Of a stretch of 64,000 nt of DNA, positions 53,603-62,227 are shown in pieces. The position numbers were made by a program, and so were the translations under genes. The stretch's first letter is position 1; each line of letters begins with the position of its first letter. The notes beneath the pieces are model-generated. The model saw nothing but the letters and a program-made list of their open reading frames with translations, was not told the DNA's origin and ran no database searches. Source of the stretch: DAHUXN01 sp963811805 (GTDB lineage Bacteria > Acidobacteriota > Terriglobia > Acidiferrales > UBA7541); NCBI GenBank assembly GCA_963811805.1, contig CAWESU010000002.1, positions 1 to 64,000 of the forward strand. The letters run 5' to 3'.

Positions 53603-54958
53603 TCAGTTTTGCGCCGACGCGATGCCCAGCGCTTTCATCTTGCGGTAGAGGTGTGTGCGCTCAAGCCCGATCGCCGTCGCGGTCTTGGTCATGTTCCATT
53701 GATTTTCTTCCAGCTTGCGCAAAATAAATTCGCGCTCGTACGCCGACCGCGCTTCGTGGAGCGTCGAGAAAGTTTGCTGCGAGCTGCGCGGCGCGCCGCG
53801 AAAAACTTCCGGCGGCAGATGCTGCGGCGCGATTTCCTGCGCGGGACACATGATCACCAAACGCTCGATCAGATTTTTCAGTTCGCGCACATTTCCCGGC
53901 CACGGATAGCGCATCAGAACTTCGACGGCTGCGAGCGAGAGTTCTTTCGCTTTTTTTCCGTAGGCGCGATTGAACTCGCCGAGAAAGTGGCGCGCGAGCA
54001 CGGGAATATCTTCGATGCGATCGCGCAGCGGCGGAACGGTGAAGGGAATCACGTTCAAGCGATAAAATAAATCTTCGCGAAAAGCATTGTGCGCGATTTC
54101 GTCTTCCAGTTTTTTGTTAGTGGCGGCGATGACGCGCACGTCGACGGCGATCATATCGCCGGAGCCGATGGGCTCGACGCGCTGCTCTTCGAGCGCGCGC
54201 AAGACTTTCGATTGGGTTTTCAAACTCATGTCGCCGACTTCGTCGAGAAACAAAGTGCCGCTGTCGGCCTTCTGAAATTTTCCGGTCTTGTCTTCGCTCG
54301 CGCCCGTGAAGCTGCCTTTGCGATGGCCGAAAAGTTCGGACTCGATTAACTCCTCGGGAATCGCGGCGCAATTGACTTCCACAAACGGATTGCTGCTGCG
54401 CGGACTCTGAGCGTGCAGGGCGCGCGCGACGAGCTCTTTGCCGGTGCCGCTTTCGCCATAGATAAGGACGCGGCCGTGGGTGGGCGCAGTGAGGGCGATT
54501 TGCTGGCGCAGGGCTTTCATGGGCACGCTATCGCCGAGAATCTGATGGCGCTGCTCGAGTTCGGCACGCAGGCGGCGATTTTCCTGTTCGAGGCGGAGAT
54601 AGTGCAGCGCGTTTTTCACGGCGAGGACGGTTTTTTCGAGGGAGAGCGGTTTCTCGATGAAGTCGAAAGCGCCGAGCTTGGTGGCGCGCACGGCGGTTTC
54701 GATTTTTCCGTGGCCGGAAATCATCACGACCATGGGAATCGCTTCGCGTTCGTTGAGGCGTTCGAGAGTGGCGAGGCCGTCGATGCCGGGAAGCCAGACG
54801 TCGAGAAGAATGAGATCGAAGGAGCGGCGGTCGACGGCGGCGAGGCATTCCTCGCCGGAAGCGACGGATTCGACTTCGTAGCCTTCGTCGCGCAGGAGCG
54901 AGCCGAGCGACTGGCGGATGCCGGATTCGTCGTCAACGATGAGAATGGATGCGAGCAT
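53603..54958 (-). CDS. Sigma-54-dependent NtrC-family response regulator
   Basis: 451 residues from MLASILIVDD. Receiver domain (1-120) with phospho-acceptor D53 and K103; AAA+ domain with Walker A GESGTGKE (168-175), sigma-54 loop GSFTGA (215-220), Walker B GTLFLDE (234-240); Fis-type helix-turn-helix at the C-terminus (ERTHLYRKMKALGIA). GSFTGA replaces the most common GAFTGA; it is a known variant, so activity is not ruled out. Its histidine kinase partner is not intact here: a minus-strand kinase C-terminal scrap lies at 57792-57941, beyond the Ser/Thr kinase gene. Confidence 0.92.
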   Translation of the reverse strand: MLASILIVDDESGIRQSLGSLLRDEGYEVESVASGEECLAAVDRRSFDLILLDVWLPGIDGLATLERLNEREAIPMVVMISGHGKIETAVRATKLGAFDFIEKPLSLEKTVLAVKNALHYLRLEQENRRLRAELEQRHQILGDSVPMKALRQQIALTAPTHGRVLIYGESGTGKELVARALHAQSPRSSNPFVEVNCAAIPEELIESELFGHRKGSFTGASEDKTGKFQKADSGTLFLDEVGDMSLKTQSKVLRALEEQRVEPIGSGDMIAVDVRVIAATNKKLEDEIAHNAFREDLFYRLNVIPFTVPPLRDRIEDIPVLARHFLGEFNRAYGKKAKELSLAAVEVLMRYPWPGNVRELKNLIERLVIMCPAQEIAPQHLPPEVFRGAPRSSQQTFSTLHEARSAYEREFILRKLEENQWNMTKTATAIGLERTHLYRKMKALGIASAQN

Positions 54959-55086
54959 CAGGGAATCAGGATAACGCAGAAGCGGGATGTTTGGCTTGCT
55001 TCCGTCGATGACGTTGCGAGACCAGGGGCGCAAAGGCGAATGCGTCGATTGCGGCTGTGCGATTGTGCCTTATAATCTGCGGCGCG

Positions 55087-56091
55087 ATGGCACTTCAATC
55101 CGGGACAGAGCTCGGCCCATACGAAATCCTGTCTCCCATTGGTGCGGGCGGGATGGGCGAGGTGTATCGCGCGCGGGACACGCGGCTGGGGCGCGACGTG
55201 GCGCTGAAGGTTTTGCCCGAGGCGTTTGCGCGGGACGCGGAGCGGCTGCGGCGCTTTGAGCAGGAAGCCCGAGCTGCCAGCGCGCTGAACCATCCGAACA
55301 TTCTGACGACGTATGACATCGGTACGCACGATGGCGCGCCGTTTATCGTGACGGAATTGCTCGAAGGCGAGACGCTGCGCGAACGGCTGCGCAACGGCCC
55401 GTTGCCGGTGCGCAAAACGCTGGATATCGCCATGCAAGTCGCGCATGGTGTGGCCGCTGCGCACGAAAAAGGGATCATTCACCGCGACCTGAAACCTGCG
55501 AATATTTTTCTCACCAACGACGGCCGCGCGAAAATTCTGGATTTTGGCCTGGCGAAGCTGACGCAGCAAGACAACGCTTCCAGCATCAACGAAACGCAAT
55601 CGCCCACACGCACCAGCGGTGGCGACCCGCAGACCGAAGCGGGAGTGGTGCTAGGCACAGCGGGTTATATGTCGCCCGAGCAGGTCCGCGGCAAACCAGC
55701 CGATGCGCGCTCGGACATTTTCGCGCTGGGAACCATGTTTTATGAAATGCTTTCCGGCCAGCGCGCATTCGAAAAGGACTCCTCCGCCGACACCATGGCG
55801 GCGATTCTCAAAGAGGAACCTCCGGAGCTTTCCGGCGAAGGAAAGAAAATTCCGCCAGCGGTGGAGCGCGTGGTGCGGCACTGCCTCGAAAAGAATCCGG
55901 CAGAGCGTTTTCAGTCGGCGCGCGATTTTGCATTTAATCTTGCGGCGCTCTCCGATGCTTCGACTTCCAGCAAGGCTATTCTTCCGGCGGCATCCGCGAG
56001 AAACGCCCGCGGCAAACGCCGATTGCTTTTTGCCGCAGTCGGCACGGCCGGACTCATCGTCGTCGGCATCGTTGCCTATTTCGCGGGCGGC
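55087..56091 (+). pseudogene. Ser/Thr protein kinase domain, N-terminal half of a frameshifted kinase-propeller gene
   Basis: Kinase domain (residues about 10-285): Gly loop GAGGMGEV (19-26), catalytic K41, HRDLKPAN (132-139), DFG (152-154) and GTAGYMSPEQ (190-199), all intact, then a TM span (RLLFAAVGTAGLIVVGIVAYF). At the G6 run (56092-56097) the frame is lost; removing one G would read on as ITNSQPIYKQITFSRGTIF into the propeller. In the published frame the end is a short unrelated tail ending near 56409. Kinase itself could still be made and membrane-anchored. Confidence 0.8.
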
Positions 56092-56094
56092 GGG

Positions 56095-57700
56095 GGGCAT
56101 CACAAACTCCCAGCCCATTTACAAGCAAATCACTTTCAGCCGCGGCACCATTTTCCAAGCGCGATTCGCTCCGGACGGCCAATCTGTTTATTACAGCGCG
56201 GCGTGGGAGGGGCAGCCTGCCGCATTATATGCGACAGATCCGCGCAGCCCGGAATCGCGCCCGCTTGGATTGGCCAACTCGTCGCTCTTTGCCGTTTCCG
56301 CGTCGCAGCTCGCAATTTCGATCGGCTGCAACCGTGTGTTTATCGACGTTTGCGAAGGCACGCTGGCCACGGTGCCCGTTTCCGGAGGCGCACCACGGGA
56401 GATCGCTGACGATGTCGTTTCTGCAGATTGGTCTCCAGATGATAGCGAAATGGCTGCGATCCGCGAGGCCAATGGGAAATTCCAGGTTGAGTTCCCGCTG
56501 GGAAAGGTGATTTACGAGAGCCAAACCTGGCTCAACTTTCTTCGCGTCTCGCCGCACGGCGATGCTGTCGCATTTGCGCAATATTCCACCGATAGCGCGG
56601 ATATCGGCAGCGTAATTATTTTGGACAAAAACGGAAAGCAACTCGCGCGGTCGGAAGAATACGTGAGCCTGGAAGGGATCGCCTGGGAGCCCCAAGGCGA
56701 CAGGATTTTGTACGCAGCCTCAAAGACCGGCGGATGGGCGGATTCCCTCCACGCTCTTACCCTGCATGGCAAGGATCGCACTGTCCTCACGCTTCCGGGT
56801 GTGTTGCGGGTGCATGACGTTTCCAGAAACGGCCGCATCCTTCTTTCCCAGGACCAATGGCGAAGCCAAATGCAATACCGAGGCGCGAAGGATGCAGAGG
56901 AACGCGACTTCTCCTGGCTCGACGGAACCACGGTATCTGATTTGTCGGACGGCGGCCAGGAACTGACGTTCCAGGAGTTTATGGAAGCGGCCGGCACGCT
57001 TCCGATTGCGTACATGAGAAATGCGAATGACTCGTCCTCGGTGAAGCTCGGCATCGGCCTCTTTCCGACACTTTCTCCCGATGGCCAATGGGCGCTGGTC
57101 GGTGGCTATAACCCTCTGCACCTGGCGCTGCTGCCAACCGGGATTGGGCAAGGGCGCTCTCTACAGACTTATGGGCTTCAGCAATTTGAGTGGCAAGGCT
57201 GGATGCCTGACGGGAAGTCAATTTATTTCGCCGGAAACGATGGCCATCGCTGGCGCATGTACGTGCAGGACCTCTCCGGCGGGGAGCCTCGTTCTGTGAC
57301 ACCGGCAATTGAGGTTGATCCGGACCAGGTCTTGTCCCATCTTGTCTCTCCTGATGGACGGTTTGTTTTTGCGCGCGATTTGACCGGAAGAGCTTATATC
57401 TATCCGCTTGTCGGCGGGAAGCCGCGTGCCGTTGCAGGGCTTTTGCCCGGAGACGTCTGGGCCAACTGGGCAAGCGACGGAAAGTCCATTTATGTTTACG
57501 ATGACAAGGTAACGAAGCTCGATCTTTTCCGCATTGACGCGGCGACCGGAAATCGCCAGCTCATCCGTACAATGGCTCCACTAGACAACGCTGGTTTGGC
57601 GGGGATAGAGACGTTCAGAATCACGTCGGACGGCAAATCCTACGCGTATTCATATAACCGCGCACTATCGACCCTCTATATCGTCGACGGAGTGAAATGA
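56095..57700 (+). pseudogene. TolB-like propeller half of the frameshifted kinase-propeller gene
   Basis: The extracytoplasmic half of an acidobacterial-type kinase-propeller. It opens with GTIFQARFAPDGQSVYYSAAWEG and continues with PD40-like repeats (FPTLSPDGQWALVGGYN and SPDGRFVFARDLTGRAYIYPLVGG), typical of the TolB/WD40-like six-bladed sensor domains. If the G run is corrected it joins the kinase in frame as one about 870-residue protein with the kinase inside and the propeller outside. No ATG with a clear ribosome site starts this half alone. Confidence 0.8.
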
Positions 57701-57791
57701 GGGTGACGGGCCGAGTGGTTTGTGCGCGGCGGCGCGTCGCCTATTGCTGTAGACGAATGGGGGCCGCAAATATTGTTCAGATTTTTAAGGC

Positions 57792-57941
57792 TCACGATTG
57801 GGAGGTGGGCTGAGGGGCGGGGACTTCGACGGCGGGGAGGCGAATCAGGAAACGCGCGCCGGAAGGAGCGTTGTCTTCGACGCGGAGCGTGCCGTGATGT
57901 TCGGCGATGATGCGGCTCGCGATGGCGAGGCCCAGGGGTCA
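57792..57941 (-). pseudogene. C-terminal scrap of a histidine kinase (ATPase G2 box onward)
   Basis: About 49 codons: (P)LGLAIASRIIAEHHGTL, then RVEDNAPSGARFLIRLPA and an extended tail ending PAPQPTSQS and stop. LGLAIA with EHHG is the histidine-kinase G2-box region. The scrap begins one to a few bases after the TGA of the HTH-TolB-TPR gene, with no kinase sequence before it. It looks like the end of the partner sensor for the NtrC-type regulator, separated by rearrangement. Confidence 0.75.
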
Positions 57942-59720
57942 AACAAGCCCGACGCGATGGAGGAGGTCGGCGAATCGAGGGTCGCCGCGTAGGGAGTCAT
58001 AGCACGGATCGACTTTGAGAAACTGCAGAAGACTCGAATGCTCTTTGTAGGCCTGGTCAAGCCAGGCAAAAACTTGCTCCTTGTCGCCGAGGCCAAGATA
58101 CGCGTCCACAAAGGCTCTGGCGGGAACGTAACCTACCTTTCTACGGGTTTGCAATTCGGCAAGGAGCCGGAGTGCGTCATTGCGCCGACCGGCGCGGGCA
58201 TACGCGCTGATCAGTACTCCGATGACGCCAGGGCTACGGTTTGAAAGAGAGACCGCCTTCTCGAGGATAGGGATAGCATCCGCAGGTTGGTTGTTGTCGA
58301 CCAGCCCGATTCCAAGGTCCCAAAGAGTAGCCGGATCGTCGGGTTGCACTGCCACTGCGCTGCGCAATTCGTGGATGGCCTCATTGTTGTTGCGGGCCTG
58401 GAGCAGCATCAAGCCGATGTCCGTGCCGGTAACCTCGGCCGGGTCCAGTTCGCGGCCGCGCCTCGCCCAATCCAGGGCCTCCGCCGTGCGTCCCTGACAT
58501 AGCAACCACCAAGCAAGTCCTACGTGAGCATCCCCGTCATTGGGGCTCAATTCAAGGGCGCGCCGATATTCAGCCTCGGCCTCGGCCCACTGCCACTCTT
58601 CCTGGAGTGCGTCTGCCAGCAGGACATGGGCTTCGGCGAGGTTGGGATCGAGCTCCAATGCTTTTCGGGTTGCTGAGATCACTTTCTGACGCGCCGGCTC
58701 GGGCGCATCTCCCACGAAATTCGAGCCGAGTTCGCCATACGAAGTTGCCAGACCCAGATATGCTGGCGCAAACGTGGGGTCTCTTCTTATGGCGTCTTGA
58801 AAATCATCAATACTCTTCTGGATGTCAGATCTCATGTCGCTTTTGTTCAATGCGTACCAACCCTGGAGGTAGCTGTCGTAGACTTCAGGTGCGACGGAAC
58901 GCGCTGCGGTAAGCCTTTCGCGCTCCTCTCTGGTGACGGTGACTTCAACTTTTTCCGCAATGGATTCGGCCAACTCGCTCTGCAACGCAAGGGCGTCGCT
59001 AAGCTCGCGGTCGTAGGTTTCCGACCAGAAGTGCTCGTCGGTTGCGGCGCGAATCAACTGGGCGGTGACGCGAATCCGATTGCCTTCGCGCGTCACGGAA
59101 CCTTCGACAATGACATCCACACCGAGCACTTTGGCAATCTGTGGCACGGAGAGTTGCGGATTCTTGAAGCGCATCACCGACGTGTGAGAAATAACGCGCA
59201 GATCGTGGATGCCGGAGAGTCGCCCAATCAGAGCCTCAGTCATTCCGTCAGCGAGGTATTCCTGCGTTGGATCTGCCGACAGGTTTTTGAGAGGGAGGAC
59301 GGCTAGGGATTCAATCTTAGGGCGCGCGGCATCCCCGACGCGCCTTGGGGACATGAAGTAGACGAGGGCAAGCAGTCCGATGGCAGCCATCCCGGCGAGG
59401 GCGAGCCAGCCACGTAGCCTCGGCGCGGCACTTTCCCCGCGGTCAGGTTTCCCCTTCGCAGGCGCTTCGGAAAGAGAGCTTTTCCGCTGCTCCTCCTCGA
59501 GTCGCGGTTTGCGGCTCTGCAGCCAAGCATCGAGCTCGACACTCAAAGCGTAAATAGAGCCACGCTTGTCGTGTAAGTGGCGGTGGACCGGCATCCCTTC
59601 CCGCCTCTCCCAGCGTTGCACTGTGGTGACATCACGATTGAGGTACGCCGCGATTTCCTTCCACGAATCCAACCGCTCCCTGGAAGGTCTCTCGGATGGT
59701 TGTGGGAACTGTTCGCCCAT
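57939..59720 (-). CDS. HTH/TolB-like/TPR transmembrane regulator
   Basis: 593 residues from MGEQFPQPSER; an upstream in-frame extension lacks features. An N-terminal helix-turn-helix (DSWKEIAAYLNRDVTTVQRWERREGMPVHRH, 18-48) of the MerR/excisionase type, one TM span (LRGWLALAGMAAIGLLALVYF, about 102-122), a TolB-like domain (LAVLPLKNLSADPTQEYLADGMTEALIGRL, about 139-168), then TPR repeats (for example ADALQEEWQWAEAEAEYRRALELSPN). The plan resembles CadC-type one-component membrane regulators. The stop sits at the edge of the histidine-kinase scrap. Confidence 0.85.
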   Translation of the reverse strand: MGEQFPQPSERPSRERLDSWKEIAAYLNRDVTTVQRWERREGMPVHRHLHDKRGSIYALSVELDAWLQSRKPRLEEEQRKSSLSEAPAKGKPDRGESAAPRLRGWLALAGMAAIGLLALVYFMSPRRVGDAARPKIESLAVLPLKNLSADPTQEYLADGMTEALIGRLSGIHDLRVISHTSVMRFKNPQLSVPQIAKVLGVDVIVEGSVTREGNRIRVTAQLIRAATDEHFWSETYDRELSDALALQSELAESIAEKVEVTVTREERERLTAARSVAPEVYDSYLQGWYALNKSDMRSDIQKSIDDFQDAIRRDPTFAPAYLGLATSYGELGSNFVGDAPEPARQKVISATRKALELDPNLAEAHVLLADALQEEWQWAEAEAEYRRALELSPNDGDAHVGLAWWLLCQGRTAEALDWARRGRELDPAEVTGTDIGLMLLQARNNNEAIHELRSAVAVQPDDPATLWDLGIGLVDNNQPADAIPILEKAVSLSNRSPGVIGVLISAYARAGRRNDALRLLAELQTRRKVGYVPARAFVDAYLGLGDKEQVFAWLDQAYKEHSSLLQFLKVDPCYDSLRGDPRFADLLHRVGLV

Positions 59721-59927
59721 TGCGTTCTCGTAATTGTGCCAGTTATCGCGACCTAAGTTGGCTAATTGTAACTCTGTGAGCAGGGCAAAGGCAAAAGACT
59801 GCATTTGACGGTAAATGGCCATTCCTGCGCATTGCCGTTTGACGAAATGGCCCATCGTGCCGGATGGTGGCGGAACGCCCCAAGAGAATTGCCAAAATTC
59901 AAGTGCCGGGGCCATTGGAGGCTTTTC
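59721..59927. promoter_or_regulatory. Divergent control region between HTH/TolB regulator and a secreted protein gene
   Basis: 207 bases with no gene. The divergent layout suggests the regulator may control the secreted-protein gene. I see no clear palindromic operator. Confidence 0.4.
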
Positions 59928-60533
59928 ATGAAGAGCAAGGCTTTGCTGTGGATTGTGGGTGTCGTCGGGGTCCTGGCGCTGGCAACCACTTGGGCAATGG
60001 CGCAATCTCCGCTGCCCAGGCACTTAAGCGGGCTCATCAACGACTACTCGCCCGCGAACGTGGGCGGCCCGTGGGAGATTCGCGGCGTATGGTCGCTAGA
60101 TATCAACGATATTGGCCGGGCCAGGTTTTCGGCGGCGCTCAACATGGAGCATTCTGATTTGTGGGTTGAGCTTAACCCAACAGATGCCGACGGACTCCCG
60201 ACAATTGATAATCCAGCAGACCGCGTTCCGCATACGCACCACATCACGATGACAGATGCCACCGTCACCTACGACCCGAGCGACTGCCCCGTCTCGGCGT
60301 CTATCAACCCCATACCTCGTATAGAGGTAAAGGGCACGGCTACCATTACGGCCAATGGAGGGCCCTTCCCGCCCACGGGTGCCGTGCCGGCGCAGTTGCA
60401 GGTTTGCATTGAGGGAGGGACAGCCGTTGCGACAGTGGTCCCATTGTCGAATATCACGCTGGTATTCGGGGCGCCCGCCTCAGGTCACTTCGGACCGCAG
60501 GCGATCCACGGTGTCGTCCACCGCGCCGAGTGA
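59928..60533 (+). CDS. Secreted protein of unknown function
   Basis: 201 residues from MKSKALLW, with signal peptide (WIVGVVGVLALATTWAMAQ). The mature protein is beta-rich and polar, with a His-rich stretch (RVPHTHHITMTDA, near 94-106) and two Cys (about 117, 160) that could pair. No family recognised. It is divergent from the HTH/TolB regulator, 207 bp away. Confidence 0.7.
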   Translation: MKSKALLWIVGVVGVLALATTWAMAQSPLPRHLSGLINDYSPANVGGPWEIRGVWSLDINDIGRARFSAALNMEHSDLWVELNPTDADGLPTIDNPADRVPHTHHITMTDATVTYDPSDCPVSASINPIPRIEVKGTATITANGGPFPPTGAVPAQLQVCIEGGTAVATVVPLSNITLVFGAPASGHFGPQAIHGVVHRAE

Positions 60534-60871
60534 GGCTGGGTTGGCCGACACACAACGATGACGTTGGCTGCGGGACGGTCGAAATGGAAACATCCGTCCC
60601 GCATGCTTTCTATTACGCCCAATCCAGGCGATAAACCCGCGGTGAGAGGTGGTTCGTGTCAAAGATTACCCAGCGGCTTGAGGGGACAGCGGAGAAACCC
60701 CATCGTCCGGGATCTAGGAAGGCTAACACTTCGCCTTAGCACCTCAACCTAAGTTCCGGTTTGTCGACCTCAACCTAAGTTCCGGTTTGTCGACGCAATA
60801 TAAAAGGGCGCCCCTTTTGGAGTAGGTTTTGAGCGTTCACCTCAATCACCTACAGAAAGGAGCACCCTCAA
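60534..60871. other. Non-coding DNA upstream of IS110-family gene A
   Basis: Contains the 26-bp tandem duplication (60741-60792) and the near-palindrome AAAAGGGCGCCCCTTTT (60802-60818) before the transposase. Probably the left end of an IS110-family element; I see no gene. Confidence 0.5.
60741..60792. repeat. 26-bp perfect tandem duplication
   Basis: ACCTCAACCTAAGTTCCGGT plus TTGTCG occurs twice head-to-tail (60741-60766, 60767-60792), about 80 bases before transposase A. Confidence 0.9.
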
Positions 60872-61939
60872 ATGGATGGCACGAAGTATATCGGGATGGA
60901 CGTTCACAAGGAAAGCGTTTCGATTGCGGTCATGAATTCTGCCGGCAAAGTGGTGATGGAATGCGTCCTCGGAACGAAAGCGAGCATGATTCTCCAGTTT
61001 GTGGATGGATTGCGCGGAGACTTGCACGCCACTTTTGAAGAGGGAACCTGGGCGGCTTGGTTGTACGACCTACTGAGGCCGCATGTCACGAGAATCGTGG
61101 TGTGCAATCCACGCCGGAATGCCTTGTTGAAGGATGGCAACAAGAGTGATCGCATCGATGCGCAGAAGTTGGCCGAGCTGTTGTACCTGAACAAGCTCCA
61201 ACCGGTCTATCACGGGGAACATGGCCTCCGAGCCGTGAAGGAACTGGTACGCAGCCATTCGACGGTCACGAAAGATCTCACCCGGGTCATGTCGCGGGTG
61301 AAAGCCATCTATCACAGCTGGGCTATTCCTTGCACCGGCCAGCAAGTCTATGGACTGCGCCATCGTGCGGAGTGGCTGGGGAAGATCACCGAGCCGGGTG
61401 TGCATCGCCGCGCCGAGTTTTACTACCAACAACTCGATGCGCTAAGGGCCCTGCGCCAGCAAGTACGGCGGGAGTTGTTGCAGGAGAGCAAGAAGCACGA
61501 GGCGTGGAAGCTGCTCTGCCAGATCCCTTCGATCGGTCCCATCCGGGCGGCCATGCTGATGGGCATCCTGCAAACTCCGCATCGCTTCCGCACCAAGCGG
61601 CAGCTCTGGACGTACAGTGGTTTCGGCATCGAGACGCGCAGCAGTGCCGATCACCGCTCAGTCGAAGGGCAGCTCCGTAGGGCTCGCAAGCCCGCCTCGA
61701 TTCGCGGGCTGAACGAAAACCACAATCACGATCTGAAGAACCTGTTTAAGAGTGCGGCCATCATCGCCTCGAGCAAGCCTGGCCCGTTCCAGGAGTTCTA
61801 CGCCGCTTTGCTGACCAAGGGCATGAGACCGGAGATGGCCCGCCTGACCCTGGCCAGGAAGATTGCTGCGATCACCCTCCATGTCTGGAAGAAAGGAGCG
61901 AACTTCGACGCCCAATATCTGAAACCACAAACAGCTTGA
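60872..61939 (+). CDS. IS110-family transposase A
   Basis: 355-residue DEDD recombinase. N-terminal RuvC-like catalytic part: D10 (YIGMDVHKES), E56 or E57 (TFEEGTW), D93 and D96 (KSDRIDAQKL). The C-terminal Transposase_20 part has IPSIGPIRAAMLMGI (about 214-228) and the serine-bearing YSGFGIETRSS (about 248-258). Intact and with AAGGAG ribosome site. It belongs to a different IS110 lineage from the one 289 bp downstream. Confidence 0.93.
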   Translation: MDGTKYIGMDVHKESVSIAVMNSAGKVVMECVLGTKASMILQFVDGLRGDLHATFEEGTWAAWLYDLLRPHVTRIVVCNPRRNALLKDGNKSDRIDAQKLAELLYLNKLQPVYHGEHGLRAVKELVRSHSTVTKDLTRVMSRVKAIYHSWAIPCTGQQVYGLRHRAEWLGKITEPGVHRRAEFYYQQLDALRALRQQVRRELLQESKKHEAWKLLCQIPSIGPIRAAMLMGILQTPHRFRTKRQLWTYSGFGIETRSSADHRSVEGQLRRARKPASIRGLNENHNHDLKNLFKSAAIIASSKPGPFQEFYAALLTKGMRPEMARLTLARKIAAITLHVWKKGANFDAQYLKPQTA

Positions 61940-62227
61940 GTGTCTCTGATGGAACCGCTCCATCCTGGGAATCCTTTTCTGGCGATGGCCGTCGGGTTCT
62001 CGAGACACTCGGGTTCGAGAGCGAGTCTCAGCCGGATTGCTAGGCGCGGTTGCCTCGGTCGCGCAGTCTCCCTGTCGACCCTAGGCCCTCTCGGACAACC
62101 CGAAAAAGCTATAGGCCACGAGTCTCAGATAGTCAGAATGGAATGACCGGCTCCGATTCGCAGGCGTGGGTTATGCTGCGAATCGGAAGATCTGCAGTAC
62201 AGAGCCACAAGCGAAAGGAGCCGGTCG
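61940..62227. other. Inter-transposase region, candidate bridge-RNA zone
   Basis: 288 bases with no gene, between two IS110-family transposases. IS110 elements are known to encode a guide (bridge/seek) RNA in a non-coding end. The last about 80 bases fold strongly (see the hairpin feature). Confidence 0.5.
62145..62226 (+). promoter_or_regulatory. Two-level hairpin covering the ribosome site of transposase B
   Basis: Outer arms GACCGGCTCC (62145-62154) and GGAGCCGGTC (62217-62226) are perfectly complementary. Inside, CCGATTCGCAG (62153-62163) pairs with CTGCGAATCGG (62176-62186). The right outer arm contains the GGAG ribosome site and ends one base before the ATG at 62228, so the fold would hide the start and could damp transposase synthesis or be part of a structured RNA. 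Confidence 0.7.
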
